A DNA stretch of 64,000 bases from Chlorophyllum brunneum (GCA_963576785.1 OY756149.1:1426001-1490000), one strand, 5' to 3'; positions 42,887 through 54,981 are shown, numbered from the stretch's first letter. Made by a program: numbers and translations. The notes: generated from the letters alone by a model not told the origin.

Positions 42887-45800
42887 TCATTCACCACTAA
42901 GAGTCTTCATCTGTTCAAAGATCTCCTTGGCAGGGACACACATCTGGAGAATAACCAGCAAGTCAGCGCCCAATAAAGAGGAAGGACATGAGTCAGTGAA
43001 CTTACCCATGTTAAGAGCAAAAATACAGTGTCCCGTATATCATCCTCATTCCGGACAATCAAGGTGTCTGTGACATAGCAAGGACGATTGTTCCCAGAGC
43101 AATCGATTACTCCAAATAACCACTCATTGCTACTGGAAATGCAGAACTTCATGATGTTGTTCTGCAGCCTTGTAGACTCAGTTACGATTTGCCTGCGGGA
43201 TCAAGGATGAGAGGAAGTTTAAGGGGGGTGAATTCGCCGCTCACAATGCTAAGCACTCGGCGATAGTCTGATATACGTGGGAGGAGAGTGGTCGTGGTTT
43301 CCTCTTCTGTGATGGTCTATCACCAGTGGATGTATTTCCTGCCTTCTGGTTGCCGTCCTCCGCATCGCCTTCGTCACCCTTAACTTCGTCCGCCTCCTCA
43401 TATTCCCGGTCGCCTTCTTCCTGGTTCGCGCAATTCTGCTCACTGGCATCACCTTTGGCCCGATCCTCATCTTGATCCTTTTCCTGATTCCCAGTCGAGC
43501 AGTTGTCGGTTTCGAAGGTTAACCTGCTTAAGCCGTCTACTAGGTTGCTTTGAGAGACGTGGCTCCGAACCTGGGCCTCCCGCAACTGAGGAGCCTCCAC
43601 ATTCGCAGGTTTGTTCTTGCAGTCACTAGCAGGATCAGAGACAAGGGACTGATGACCTGTGAGTGACACTTCCACGGTGACTACGTCCTCTTCATCGGCA
43701 CCTTGTTCAAGCTCGGAGGGGCACGATTGGCACGTCATCATGGCGTGGATCAGCTTTTTCAGGATATATGAGAATCCAGACCTGGAACTGCGACTACGGC
43801 GGTTCCGCCAGAACGCCTGCATCCGTTGCTGTATCCCCTCCAACCTGGAGCCGAAGTAAGGATTCTCTGAGATGGAAAGACAATCATGGCGGAGATCGGC
43901 AAACCGAGCCACATTTTCCAATGCAGATGAATGAAACTTCTCCAAGATATCCAGACGGGCGCTGTGGGGACAGCGGAAATGTGGTGGATCCCAGTAACCC
44001 CGGTGGTTGCCATGAAAGCCATGATCCAAGATGTGCTCCACCACCTGACAAGCAATTGGACCACAGTCGTCCAAGCCATTCTGGGGCCAGTCGGTATGAT
44101 GGACCGTGTAGTCTCGCATGTCCCAGCCATGATAAACACTGACATTATGCAGGTATTCTTCCCACCGTTCCCAACCGCGCGGATCACAGTACTGATGAAG
44201 AGCCCCAGTCAGGCGTTGTCCAAGGATGTGGATTTCGTTGACGTCGGGTAGGACTACGACGACAAAGTAATGGTGGCCCTGGAATAGGACGCCGATAACC
44301 GGTTCTGGCGAACAACAGCCTGAGGGAGGGAGACCTGATATCGCTCGGAAATTGGCTATCTCTGCCAGGTCTGGTCGACGGGAACCGAGGAAGTTGAGCG
44401 GCATGTACCTGGCATGACGGGGACCCTTCTCAAACAAGCTCGAAGCCATCAAAAGGTAGCGATCGAGAAGGAGGCCATCCAACCGGCAGGAAGGGAGAAG
44501 AGTATGGAGTCCCTCGTAGGCATGCAACCATTGATCTGGATCAATGATGACCAAATCTATCGGAGCGTTCAGGTAATGTAGGAGACGGAGTGGAAATGGA
44601 GGCCCACCCAAGATAGGGGACACGGTAACAGAGCCGGTGGTCGAGGTGTCCTCCTGGGCGGGTTGGCGGGGACTATCAACAAAAGCAGAAGGCGGGAGGT
44701 CTGCTGGAGAAGGAGAGCGGTGAGGGATTTTGTTTTATCTGTGACTATTGTAATAGCACCCACCTTGATCTTCGAGCCCCAAGTTTGGCAAAGTGATCTT
44801 GGCAGGGTGCCTAGGGCTATCTGTCAAAAAGAAAGTCAGATAAAGTCGCCCGAGATGTTCAGAAATGCACTACCTGCTTCGAAGGTGAACCGCTTCTGCA
44901 TGCACTTGGCCTCGATGACAAATGACTCCCACTGAGAAGGTTCATGTTCCATTTCGGCAAGCACATCATCAAAAATCCCATACCCAGACTCCAAGTGGCC
45001 CACGAAGTCATGGACTTGCCACCTGGCGAACGAATTCTTTGGGTCTGAAATGACACATCAGCTATGACCAAGAGCAGTGAAAGCATGATTTACTGCGTGC
45101 TCGCCACTCTCGAAATACATCTGCTGCCAGCTTTGGCACACTTGAGATTACATCAAGGCTGGCGTGTGATGAACAACAAACAATGTCCAGTACGCCAGTC
45201 AGGAATGTGCTATGCACACTACCGTCGGCCTTTGTATGCAGAATCTCGATTGGCGGATTCTCGCTCCCAAGAATGGCAATGGAAACCTCCTCTCCAAAAA
45301 GAAACGCCTTCCGATTTTTGAAGCGATTAATTAACCGGACAATGAGGTTATGGATTCGCGTTCGTACAAGGCCCTCTGTCTGTGGTTCTGGAGTCAATCG
45401 TCAAGGTCAACATGAGGTAAAATGGGCTCACATTTGACTGAAAAGCTTCTTCGCCAAATGTTTCGAAAAATATATGCTGGTATAAAGACTTGATTGCAGA
45501 GATATGCCCGTAGCCGAACCGGTCGGGAATCCCGGATCGATCGATAGCCTGTGCCAAGGACCGAGATGATATGTTTTGCTGAGGCAGCTGGACGCCCATA
45601 GAGAGCACGTCTTTTTGACCAACTCTCGAAAACGATTTCAACTGACTCAGAGGCAATCAATCAGTCAAAGATTGGCCGTCACTGGACGATAAAAATAAAC
45701 GCACGGAAAAATCGCGCATTACTGAACCGCAGGCATATCTTAACAAGCGCACGCCAATATCGCTGTGCCCAGCCAAATTCTCGATGGTTTCGGTGAGGCT

Positions 45801-46271
45801 TTCCTTCTCTCCTGGACGCCCAAACCTCTCGACAATGATCTCGACATATGGACGTAGCCACGAAGTTGATGAAGTGGGGCCTGATGGTTTATCGCGCCGA
45901 TAAGCTTGGATCAGGTCCTCTTCACGATTGGTCTGCGGATATCTGTCGGATGAGACTTAACTCTCTGGGATAAGCACCAATGTTCAGAATTTGCAAGTGG
46001 AACCATACCTTCCGCATTGCGTTGCTTCTTTCGGGTGGTTCGAGTCGGCAATGGCAGGCTTTCGGTGTGCTGGGCTAAACGGAGAATATGTTAAGAGGCG
46101 GTTCACTATCGAAGTTTACACTTTGGGGGACCTACGGATGTCTGTGGCCTGGCTTTTGGCCGATTTCGTGATGGATGGATCTACGTAAAGTGGGAATTTC
46201 AGGCTTCTAGCGTAAACAATCTATATCTTACTTTTGCGGCGGGATTGACGCGAAATTCTCTGGTCGGCCAT
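42887..46271 (-). CDS. Ulp1-like (C48) cysteine protease domain protein, multi-exon
   Basis: The minus strand splices into about 11 exons and ~930 residues. ATG at 46271 (MADQRISRQSRRK), a basic start, then TNREEDLIQAYRRDKP, VEIIVERFGRPGEKESL, GIPDRFGYGHISAIKSLYQH, IHNLIVRLINRFKNRKAFLF, FARWQVHDFVGHLESGYGIF. The long exon (about 44720-43243) carries the protease-like domain: GHHYFVVVVLP (His), IHILGQRL where the second catalytic residue (Asp) is expected but absent, WPQNGLDDCGPIACQVV (Gln and Cys). An acidic Glu/Asp-rich tail follows. Later exons give FCISSSNEWLFGVIDC and end KEIFEQMKTLSGE at TGA 42887. Introns are 45-80 bp with GT..AG and mostly in phase. Such domains remove SUMO/ubiquitin-like tags. 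The missing Asp makes catalysis doubtful. It lies 266 bp from the hydrolase start and divergent to F2. Confidence 0.75.
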
Positions 46272-46683
46272 TATAACCGCTGTAATTCGATGATATGAGG
46301 GCAATCACTTGGGCCGGTTGCAAAGCTGTGTGAGACCTGAAGTGCTGAAGCAGTGGATCTTAATAGCAACGGCAGTGGGGATTGTGACATTTTAAAACCC
46401 AGCAACTTAGTATGAGCATGTGGTCGACCATAGCACTCAACACGAGGACGCGCAATCGATAAGCCTGCGATGATCAGTAAGTTAGGTGGTAACCAAAAAG
46501 CTGAACCCCAAGTGAGTACTGAGCGCTGCGGCATCGATGAAAATACCCACAAAGCATAGTTGCTTACGGTGTTTGCGTTTAGTTCAGGATTCAGACAGCA
46601 GACGCAGTGGTCCACTAGCAAGTCGCGTGTATTGGGCACGTGACCAGGTTCAAGTCCTGGTTTGCTACCGCGAACGCTTCTCT
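46272..46683. promoter_or_regulatory. Shared upstream region of the Ulp1-like and F-box F2 genes
   Basis: 412 bp between two divergently transcribed genes, so it probably holds both promoters. At about 46644-46655 there is ggttcaagtcc within a small stem (ccagg/cctgg), which resembles a Pol III B box and tRNA T-arm, but a full tRNA does not fold. No clear TATA was assigned. Confidence 0.45.
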
Positions 46684-48293
46684 ATGGCTTGGTCATCTAG
46701 TCTCTTGTCTTGGGTCTGGAATTTCTATCTCAAGCTTATTTCGCGTCGGCTCCATTTCCCTCACATATTCGCTCCTGTAGAGCCTAGCGGGCAGCAGCAC
46801 GGACTCTCCTCTCTACCTGTTGAGATTCTATCCCAAATCCTCGTGCGTCTGGGCTACTCAAACTTGCTCGCGGTCAGACTGGTAGGTTTTTGCTGTATCG
46901 ATGTATTTATGGAGACTCAGACTTGGAAAGACTTGTAAAACGCTTTACTCTGTCACAAAAACCCGTCAATTCTGGCAAGACCGTGTTACTGAGTTGTGCG
47001 AAATACACGGCGTATCACCACCCGAAGCAGGACCCGACAAATACTCTGTCGAGGAACTGGAAAAATGGGTCTTACGACGAAATCGAATCCAAGACGTGTT
47101 GGCCAATTCTATACAACCGCGCTTTCGTACGCGCAACATTGAATCTTGTCCAGCGGACCTGACGCCGGATTGGCGACAGCTTCTTCCAGGTGGCAGATGG
47201 CTACTGATCGCCCATCCCTTTGCGTTCGTACATGTCCTCGATTTGGACAGCACCAATCCCACACCGCGTCTACTGTTCGATCCCAGCGAATTTGATCCAG
47301 ACATGGCTGGGGAAGAAATGATAATCAGCTACAGCATTTGGATAGACCGACGAGCCCCGCGGCTCTCGTTTCGCATTGCAGGTTTTGTTTGGGAAGAAGG
47401 TGCGTAAATCTTGTCCATGTCGCCGCCAGATTAGCTCAGCTCCCCTCCCAGAAAAGTCACGGACATACATATACCAAGTGGATCTGGTTGGTCATAGTGC
47501 GCATGCTGCCCTAGTTGCCTCGAAGGTTGCCATTTTCCGATGTTTCAAGCCGGATAAAATCTCTGCAGCAAGGGGACTCAACGATCGCTACTTTGTTCAA
47601 GTCTGGAAGGGTCCCAATCCGAATCACAAAGAGATTGAGGTTTACGACTATCACCAGGCCCTGGGCCGACTTGAGTATTCTCTGATTGACTCGAGTATCC
47701 ATTCATTCAAATTACCTCGCTTCTCGGTTGGTCCTACGATGTCTTGTTTATTCTTGTACTAAGCCCAGAGACAGGTCCTAGAATTCATTCACCAAAACAT
47801 TTTCGCTCTTGATTCTTTGGGACCACATTCACTTGATGTCTTTGAGGTGGAGTCGCCAACATCCATCAAGCTGCTACGCAGTGCTCCGTTGAAGTCGTAT
47901 GAGCGACGCTCGGAGACCCGGTGGACACCCGGAGCGTCACGAATCGCCATTGTAGACCGCAAACCTAAGGGAAGGCGCAGCGCGATCGTGATACCGCATG
48001 ACAAGAGACTACCCCCAACGACTGTCGAGCTTGGCACTCACAGCACTGAGGAAGGATGGCAAGACTTCACCCTTGGCATTTCTGCATCACTATCCTTTCG
48101 GTTGGCAGACAAAGCTATTCGAATTGCCAGCCATGAATGGGATCCGACCTCACCAACCGTTCAAAAGTGTTCACCTACCTTCAACCACGTCGAGGAACTG
48201 ACTTTCGCATTTGTCGCGTTTGATGAGGATACGGGGCGCATGATATTCGTTCGGGACCTGTCACAGACATTATTAATTATTGATATTATTTGA
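46684..48293 (+). CDS. F-box protein (F2)
   Basis: Four exons and three introns. Exon 1 from ATG 46684 (MAWSSSLLSWVWNFY) contains the F-box LPVEILSQILVRLGYSNLLA and ends GCGGTCAGACTG. Intron 1 runs from gtaggt near 46881 to ggaaag. Exon 2: TCKTLYSVTKTRQFWQDRVT, LPGGRWLLIAHPFAFVHVLD, ending FVWEE. Intron 2 runs gtgcgtaa to ctcccag. Exon 3: TYIYQVDLVGHSAHAALVAS, YDYHQALGRLEYSLIDSS. Intron 3 runs gttggtcc to gcccag. Exon 4: QVLEFIHQNIFALDS, IPHDKRLPPTTVELGTHSTE, LTFAFVAFDEDTGRMIF, end at 48293. No stops in the spliced frame. It should act as a substrate receptor in an SCF ubiquitin ligase; the C-terminal region is a typical fungal F-box partner domain of unknown target. Tandem paralogue at 49243. 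Confidence 0.85.
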
Positions 48294-48469
48294 CTTGGTA
48301 CAATACAAGTAAGATGTTAGTCAACGCCCATCATCAGTCATTTTTCAGAATTGGACATACCTTGTTCTGATCGTAAACGTTTGCCAGCAAACCCCCCTGA
48401 AAAAATATGTTTACTGCATGACCTGTCAGAAGTAGCAGCTGCGACTTCAAACTGAGGAATAATCCCTCC

Positions 48470-48768
48470 ACGAGGATCGGCAAACTCCCTGGAAACTTTC
48501 CAGTTGTCAAGCCAGATGGTGTAATACTCTATGAAGTTGTGATATCCCATAAAAAGAGCTTTCCCCCGGCGTTGTCGAAGTAGGCACTTACAATGCACGG
48601 CGATACTGGGGCGACTTCATGCCTGGCATTTCACATCGCTATTCTTCAAAGGGAGGATGATAATATTCAGATCAGCAGCCGGAAATGGGATTTGACCACA
48701 CCGTCTGACCGGAACCTGCGTTGGACCGTGATGCATCGAGGATACAGGATGCTTGCTATTCGTTGAGT
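48470..48768 (+). pseudogene. F-box relic (F4), last-exon fragment
   Basis: Degenerate match to exon 4 of F2/F3: ILYEVVISHKKSFPPALS aligns with IVIPHDKRLPPTTVELG, and DNIQISSRKWDLTTPSDRN aligns with KAIRIASHEWDPTSPTVQK. In-frame stop after ALSK. It lies between the two intact paralogues, so it is probably the remains of a third tandem copy. Confidence 0.6.
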
Positions 48769-49242
48769 GTACGATACCTACCCTCTTGATACATTGATGT
48801 CTAGTACATAAACATTCTCCGTTCACCGTCCATTCTGACCCTCCAGATTTCAAGTGGACACTCTGCCACACAACGTCCCCAAGCTGATACGTTGTGTTGG
48901 TATAGAAAGTTACATGATACATTTCGTTGAGACTCTCCCCGAAGAGTATATATCGATTGGAGAGAAAGTGGCACAGGAGGTAAATTCATTATGTTGATGC
49001 TTCCGCAGCGAGCGTGAAACTGATTGTATCGGAAAGGACGCTCCAGACCCCGACTAACAGGTTAACCATAAATGTATATTGGATTCTTGTTAGGTCCGCG
49101 ACGTCGGGTGCGACAACCTCATGGTCTGAAAAATAAATAGGTTATAAGTAAAGGGGATGCGAAGGTTCCTCGGGCCCAGCCGGTTCCTCTACATATGCAG
49201 AGGCTGCTTCAGAACCACATTGGTTTACCGTTACGAAACTAC
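48769..49242. other. Intergenic region upstream of F3
   Basis: About 470 bp with no coding or repeat signal I could support. It would contain the F3 promoter. Confidence 0.4.
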
Positions 49243-50814
49243 ATGGCTCAGCCAGGCTTTCTGCCTTATCCCAGACTTTCTTCAACTCCCCGACCACCTC
49301 ATGGATCCGCTGCTCCAAGGCCAAGCAAACAGCACCATGCACTCATGTCTCTACCCATCGAAACCCTATCCCAAGTTCTCGTGTACTTGGACTACTCGGC
49401 TTTGCTTGCGGTTAGGCTGGTGCGATTGTTCTTATATATAACTACAGAGACTAAGGATTGGACAGACTTGCAAAACACTTTACTCTGTCACAAAAACGCG
49501 TCAATTCTGGCAAGACTGTATTACTGAGTTGCGCGGAATATATGGTGTATCACCACCCGAAGCAGGACCCGACAAATACACGGTCGAGGAACTGGAAAAT
49601 TGGGTCTTACGACGAAGTCGAACCCAAGACGTGTTGGCCAATTCTATAAAACCGCGCTTTCGTACGCGCAATGTTGAATCTTGTCCGACGGGCCTTAGGC
49701 GAATGAGGCCAAAATTCAGAGTGCTTCTTCCAGGTGGCAGATGGCTACTGATGGCCCATCCTTTTGCGCTTGTACATGTTCTCGATCTGGACAGTACCAA
49801 TCCCACACCGCATCTGCTGTTCGACCCCGGCGAATTTAACCCACCAATCACTGGGAAAAGAGTGATAATCAGCTACCGTATTTGGATAGACTGCCGAGCG
49901 CCGCGGCTCTCGTTTCGTATGGCAGGTTTCGTGTGGGACAAAGGTGTGTAAATCTAGTCTATGTCGTTCCCAGGTTAGTTCAGACCTCCCCAGAAAAGTC
50001 ACGGACATATATACACCAAGTGGATCTGGTTGGCCATGGTGCGGATGCTACCCTGGTTGCCACGAACATTGCCACCTTCCGATGCTTCAAACCCGGCAAG
50101 ACCTCCCCAGCAATGGCACTCAATGACCGTTACTTTGTCCAAGTCTGGGAGGGATCCGATCCGAACCACAGGGAGATCGAGGTTTACGACTACCACGAAG
50201 CCCTTGGCTGCCTTGAGTACTCTTTGATTGACTCGAGCATTCATCCATTCAAACTATCCGGCTTCTCGGTGCGTCTCTTGTCGCCTTGTCGAATTTTGTT
50301 CTAAGCCCAGAGACAGGTCGTAGAATTCATTGATCAAAACATTTTCGCAATTGATCCTTTCGGACCGGGCTCACTCAATATCTTTGAGGTGGAGTCACCA
50401 ACATCCATCAAGCTGCTACACAGTGTTCCGTCGAAGTTGTACGAGCGACGCTCAGAGACCCGGTGGACACCCGGAGCGTCACGAATCGCCATTGTAGACC
50501 GCATACCTCGGGGAAGGCGCAGCGCGATCGTGATACCGCATGACAAGAGACTACCCCCAACGACTGTCGAGCTTGGCACTCACAGCACTGAGGAAGGATG
50601 GCAAGACTTCACCCTTGGCATTTCTGCATCACTATCCTTTCGGTTGGCAGACAAAGCTATTCGAATTGCCAGCCATGAATGGGATCCGACCTCACCAACC
50701 GTTCAAAAACGTTCACCTACCTTCAACCACGTCGAGGATCTGACTTTCGCATTTGTCGCGTTTGATGAGGATACGGGGCGCATGATATTCGCTCGGAACC
50801 TGTCACATACATAA
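49243..50814 (+). CDS. F-box protein (F3), tandem paralogue of F2
   Basis: Same four-exon structure as F2. ATG 49243 (MAQPGFLPYPRLSSTPRP; an in-frame ATG at 49195 is also possible). F-box: LPIETLSQVLVYLDYSALLA. Intron 1 runs gtgcga to ggacag, then TCKTLYSVTKTRQFWQD. Exon 2 ends FVWDK; intron 2 runs gtgtgtaa to ccccag; exon 3 TYIHQVDLVGHGADATLVAT; intron 3 runs gtgcgt to gcccag; exon 4 QVVEFIDQNIFAIDP to NLSHT with TAA at 50812-50814. Exon 1 differs strongly from F2, while the last ~370 bp are almost identical. Likely SCF substrate receptor. No inactivating change seen. Confidence 0.85.
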
Positions 50815-51468
50815 TTAATTGTTGATATTGTTTGACTTGGTACAATACAAGTCAGTAGTCTTTTGTTCCAGATACCCCAACGTTCCCGGCTTGCTACCCA
50901 TTTGAAGGAGAAAGAACGACTACGAACACATATTCTGCGCCCAAGTGACGATCCGGGAGCCGACTATGATTGAGCTGGAACTCGGGATGCCATCTGCATG
51001 GACAGTTCCAAGAGGAAGTTAATGCTTGAACGAAACCCACACTCCGCCGCGGGGCATATCCGAGTCAGTATCTGTGCACTGATGCTTACACTGAAGGGTA
51101 TATCGCTCGAGCTGCTTGAGGAAGCGAATGTTGCCTTTTGCTGTTAACCGGTGCTCCAACAAAATTGGAAAAGAACAAAATCAAGGACAGCAAATAAAGT
51201 CTAACCAGAATGCTTTCAAGAAGAAAGGACGATCAAATAATCACCAGTGGGGGCAAGCTTGAGAGGACATCCCAATCTCCAGATCGTTACCGGACTTGTA
51301 CTCAAATGCCACAGCTTACAGGAACGCATAGGTTTCTCCTAAGATCATTGACAGCTCTCAATGTTCACAATGAAATAAAAAAACTTCATTCTCATTCACC
51401 CCAACCCCAATGGAGACCGAGGAGCAGGAGAACCGGGTTGAACAGTAGGTTGTAATTTGGTGAAAAAT
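50815..51468. other. Intergenic region, nothing recognised
   Basis: About 650 bp after F3. The only ORF (51210-51455, 81 codons) has no recognisable features and is probably chance. Confidence 0.4.
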
Positions 51469-51672
51469 GTTGAACAGCACAGTAACACACAGTGGCAGAT
51501 GGATAATCTGACTTACTGATAGTGTGGTTAGTAGGACAGTTAAGTACTAGTAAAGAGTTGCTGAGAAAGTCAAGTAGAGTGAAGTAGAAATCAAGTAGAT
51601 TGTCTTAAGAAATATAAGGGAATACATGCTACTTTATATACTAATTGTCTGGGTAGCAAACCCTAAGACCTA
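51469..51672 (-). repeat. Copia-2-type LTR fragment
   Basis: Matches positions 1-205 of the 446-bp LTR at 17475-17920 with about 10 changes and then stops abruptly. No internal sequence or target duplication is seen. Confidence 0.85.
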
Positions 51673-51879
51673 GTAACAACTCACCTGCTGAATGAACTAG
51701 CCCTGAAAATGGATGGTGCTTAAGTGTGATACCCATACCTTGCCATCAGCATTGAAGTGACACACTGACAAGTAGGCAAGCATGGAGGTTGGTGAAGAAG
51801 CCTTGGCAGTGATGCTGGGTGAAACAGCCTCTAGTGTAGATCTTGGTGGTATTAGCAAATATTCAAGTGAGAACCTTGA

Positions 51880-53680
51880 AGACTGAAGTGGAGAAAGGTT
51901 CCATGGTCAAGAGCAAACTACTATCTTGCCACCCTCTCTGATACCCACCCTCTTTGATCCCTTCTTGATTGTCCAAATGCCAAGGGTGCCTCCCTGCACC
52001 CCCTCTCTATCTTCCTCCTGACTGATCATCTCCACAGTCAGATCAGAGGCTCCCTTATGGAAGCCATCTTGGTACTTCCATCACTCACTAAACAGTTTGA
52101 CCCCTGCTCTGCAGTGGCTCAACCTGGTCACTGTCTCCTGGACTGCAGCCCAGGTACATTTCCATGACTCTCCTCACTCTCATGATAAGAGAGCCATACA
52201 TATATGGCATCTGCACAGTACCTTGGAATATGCTAATGCCAACCCCCAGGTTCTTACTGTGGCTACAGATGCCAGTCTACTACTGCAGGGTGAATTCCAG
52301 GCAGTCTCTGCTGCCCAAGTCTACCAATCAGGCCAACGTGTCTTTCAGATAAGACATGTGGCTGGTCAAGTGACAGCTCCTGATGTGGAGTTGTATACTA
52401 TCCAGATAGCAATTGGGAAGACTACCAGCTTTCCTAATTGCAACTCCATTGTCTTATTCACTGACTCTCCTGGTGCTGGTAGGAGAGCAGTGGACCTTCT
52501 GTTCACTCTGGTCAAGCTCACTTGCTTGCTGTATGTAATGCTCTTATGGAATGGTTCAAGGGGCACCCCAAACACTCTCTTCACATCTGGCACACTTACT
52601 TCTTGGAGAAGTAGGCTATTCATGGTACCATACATCAGTACTGTACCAAGCTTCAGGTCTCTGTGGGTTCCTGTCCACAAACCTCCCTTGACTCCCTTTG
52701 TCAGAAGGTTGTCAGATCCTGCCAGGATGCCTGGGTCACTCGATTCCAGGATCCTGCTTACTTAGGTAGCCAGTTTATGGCTCTCAATGGGCACAATGGT
52801 AAGCCCCTCCAGCCCACTTACCTCAATGGAGGTTTGTGGCTGCCTTCTACTACAGTGGAACCCAACTCACTGTCAGCCTGCATGTGTAGAGTTATACTCA
52901 ACCATGTGCCAGTCAGGGCCTATAGGTCTCAATTCTTCCAAGACAAACCTTTTTGATGTCCATGCGGGGCTCTCTTTGAGTCTCATGTGCATATTCTTAC
53001 CAACTGCAGTTAGTTTGACTCCTCTAGGGGGTACCCAGCTATACTGGATGCCCTCATCAAGTTCTTGAAAGCAAACCCTCAGGTGTTTGCTTTCCCATCT
53101 GCTCCTCAGGGAATTGGATAACTGGCTTAGGGTAGGTGGGTTATTATCTGGCACCAGAGAACTCTGGTGGAAGTCCAGCAAGGACACCTGGAGTTTTATG
53201 AATGGAGTTGTCCCTTATGGTGACTAGGTGCAGTGAAAATGCCAATAACTGCACAAATGGTGCAGCCAATTACTTTGGCAAGGGTGACCATGGCCAGGGG
53301 GCTGACTCTCAGTAAGAAAAACTCTGGGAGCTAGTAGCTGGACTGATAACTGGGTATGTTTCCACCACCAGGTATTTATAGTAAATCGACACTTACCCAC
53401 TGGGCCTAGTCTTTGGACTGGGTTGCTGGTTGGAAGACCTCCCTACCTACTTGCCTCTTCTGGCATCCACTCCCCTCACCCTTCAGGCTTGGGAGTAGGA
53501 CATGATTCTGTCTACTGTTGGTTTTAGGCAACAATACATTTTCTTGGTGGGGCATGTCCACCACTTCTCCATAGATATCTGCTAGTCTACTCATTTGTAT
53601 TCTGGCCATGGGCTGTGTTTGAGTGCTGCATAATAAATTGGCCTTAGGCCATAATTCAGAAAAAAAAAAAAAAAAAAAAA
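51880..53680 (+). mobile_element. LINE-5, 3' end of a second LINE family
   Basis: The left end is uncertain (somewhere between 51673 and 51900); the right end is an A run at 53660-53680. It carries an RNase H domain (52097-52765: VATDASLLLQGEFQAVSA, DVELYTIQIAIGKT, IVLFTDSPGAGRRAVD), preceded by LATLSDTHPLFDPF, and a C-terminal finger CPCGALFESHVHILTNC near 52957-53007. It does not resemble LINE-1 to 4 closely. Stops and frameshifts interrupt ORF2. No target duplication was found. Confidence 0.75.
52097..53105 (+). pseudogene. LINE-5 ORF2 RNase H and zinc finger
   Basis: Open 52097-52765 with the RNase H Asp (TDAS), Glu (VELYTIQ) and Asp (FTDSPG). It continues in other frames: GGLWLPSTTVEPNSLSACMC, ILNHVPVRAYRSQFFQDKPF, then a stop, then CPCGALFESHVHIL. 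At least two frameshifts. Confidence 0.7.
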
Positions 53681-54340
53681 CTACTCCCCAGGCTCTTTTC
53701 TCACTTGATTTGAATGCCTGCAAGGTGGTGGTTCAGTAGAGGGTGTAGAACAAGCTGGAGGGGTAGTTGGGGTTGTAGAGAGTGTAGATGATGAGCTAGA
53801 AGACTGTGAGGGTGGTGGAGGCATGCTGGGACACTTTGGAATGATTGGTAAGGGTGGTAGTGGACTTGGCTGACTTGGGAGAGGAACTGTGGGCACATTT
53901 TGAGGCTGATGAGCTTGTGGCAGTGCATAGAGGTTGTCTACATCACCCCCTTCATCTCCAAAAGAAGACAAGTCCAGAAACATTGATGGAGAGCCAGTAG
54001 ATGAGTTAGAAGGTGGTAGATCATTTGGAGAGGGTAGTAGACTAGCAAAGGATGGTATAGCTTCTATTTTTGCTCTAGAGAGGCCAGGGAAGTGTCTTTC
54101 ATCAAAATCTGCTTGTTCAGAGATGCAGATCTTGGAAGTGGTTGGGTTATAGAACTTCTAACCTTTGTAGCCAGTTGGGTAGCCAATAAAGACATATTTT
54201 TTGAAATGTGGTTGCAGAGAATTTTGCTTATCTCATTGGACATGCACATAAGTAGTGTACTCCCAGACTCTAAGGTGTGAAACATCTGGTTTATGCCATA
54301 AAATACTTCAAATGGCATCAAATTTGTGAGAGAATGTTAT
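53681..54340 (-). pseudogene. Copia-4 fragment: integrase C-terminus and linker
   Basis: The minus frame starts in LMPFEVFYGIKPD-like sequence (54064-54321), then HFKKYVFIGYPTGYKG and ISEQADFDERHFPGLS in a second frame, and a Pro/Ser-rich linker 53681-53983 (FLDLSSFGDEGGDVDNLYAL) ending RKEPGE and a stop at the LINE-5 A tail. This is the part between integrase core and RT of a copia polyprotein. It may belong to the same family as Copia-3, but the two do not overlap so I cannot test that. Confidence 0.72.
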
Positions 54341-54680
54341 GTCCGAACCTCAAACCTATGTCAGAGGTTATGACAAGTTCCCAGAAGCAATACCACTCAT
54401 CCCACCACCACAATCCAATGATGCTATCATTGACTCTCTACTTTGACTAGCCTGGAAATATGCACCATACTTACATGTATGCAACACCAATGGACTCTAC
54501 TTATGCACCACCAAGAACAACCTCTATGGTGCCTGGAATAATGGTTGGAAAGCACAACCAACTACCAAAGAAACTATGCAGTACATCTACCCCTACATGT
54601 ACACTTATGGTCCAGTGCTCAAAGCACTTATTCACCAACAAGTCACCGATGGAATCTATTGCATAGAGATGTGACCTACG
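54341..54680. other. Unassigned 340 bp before Gypsy-B
   Basis: Short open runs in two frames (for example WKYAPYLHVCNTNGLYLCTT). Not recognised. The 5 bases before the Gypsy-B LTR are CTACG, the expected target duplication, but the other end is outside the window. Confidence 0.4.
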
Positions 54681-54981
54681 TGTTACGAATTATAGGCCGT
54701 TCATTCCTATCATGCGCCCGGTACCTCGTGTACTCTCATACTCGTTTCACCTCCTGTATCACCCCTAGAGGCTATGCCTCCTACCTGACTCATTCTACTC
54801 GTCTCCTATGACTCCTTTGCTCGACTCCCTTATTCTTAGCTCTTACCACTAGTATATAAAGTGTAGTAATACTTGATGTATTCCTTACACTTTACCAATT
54901 GTATCATCCCTTCTTCCTTTCTCTACTTCCTTCCCTTTATCCAAAGGCTTGCAACCTGAGTCAGAGACTAAGGTCATAACA
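54681..54981 (+). repeat. Gypsy-B 5' LTR
   Basis: 301 bp, tgttacgaat to gtcataaca. Confidence 0.93.

Noticed and set aside
46592..46665. tRNA gene upstream of F-box F2
   Set aside because: A B-box-like ggttcaagtcc and a T-arm stem are present, and a possible UGG anticodon loop, but the acceptor stem is imperfect and the variable loop is too short. At most a tRNA-derived relic.
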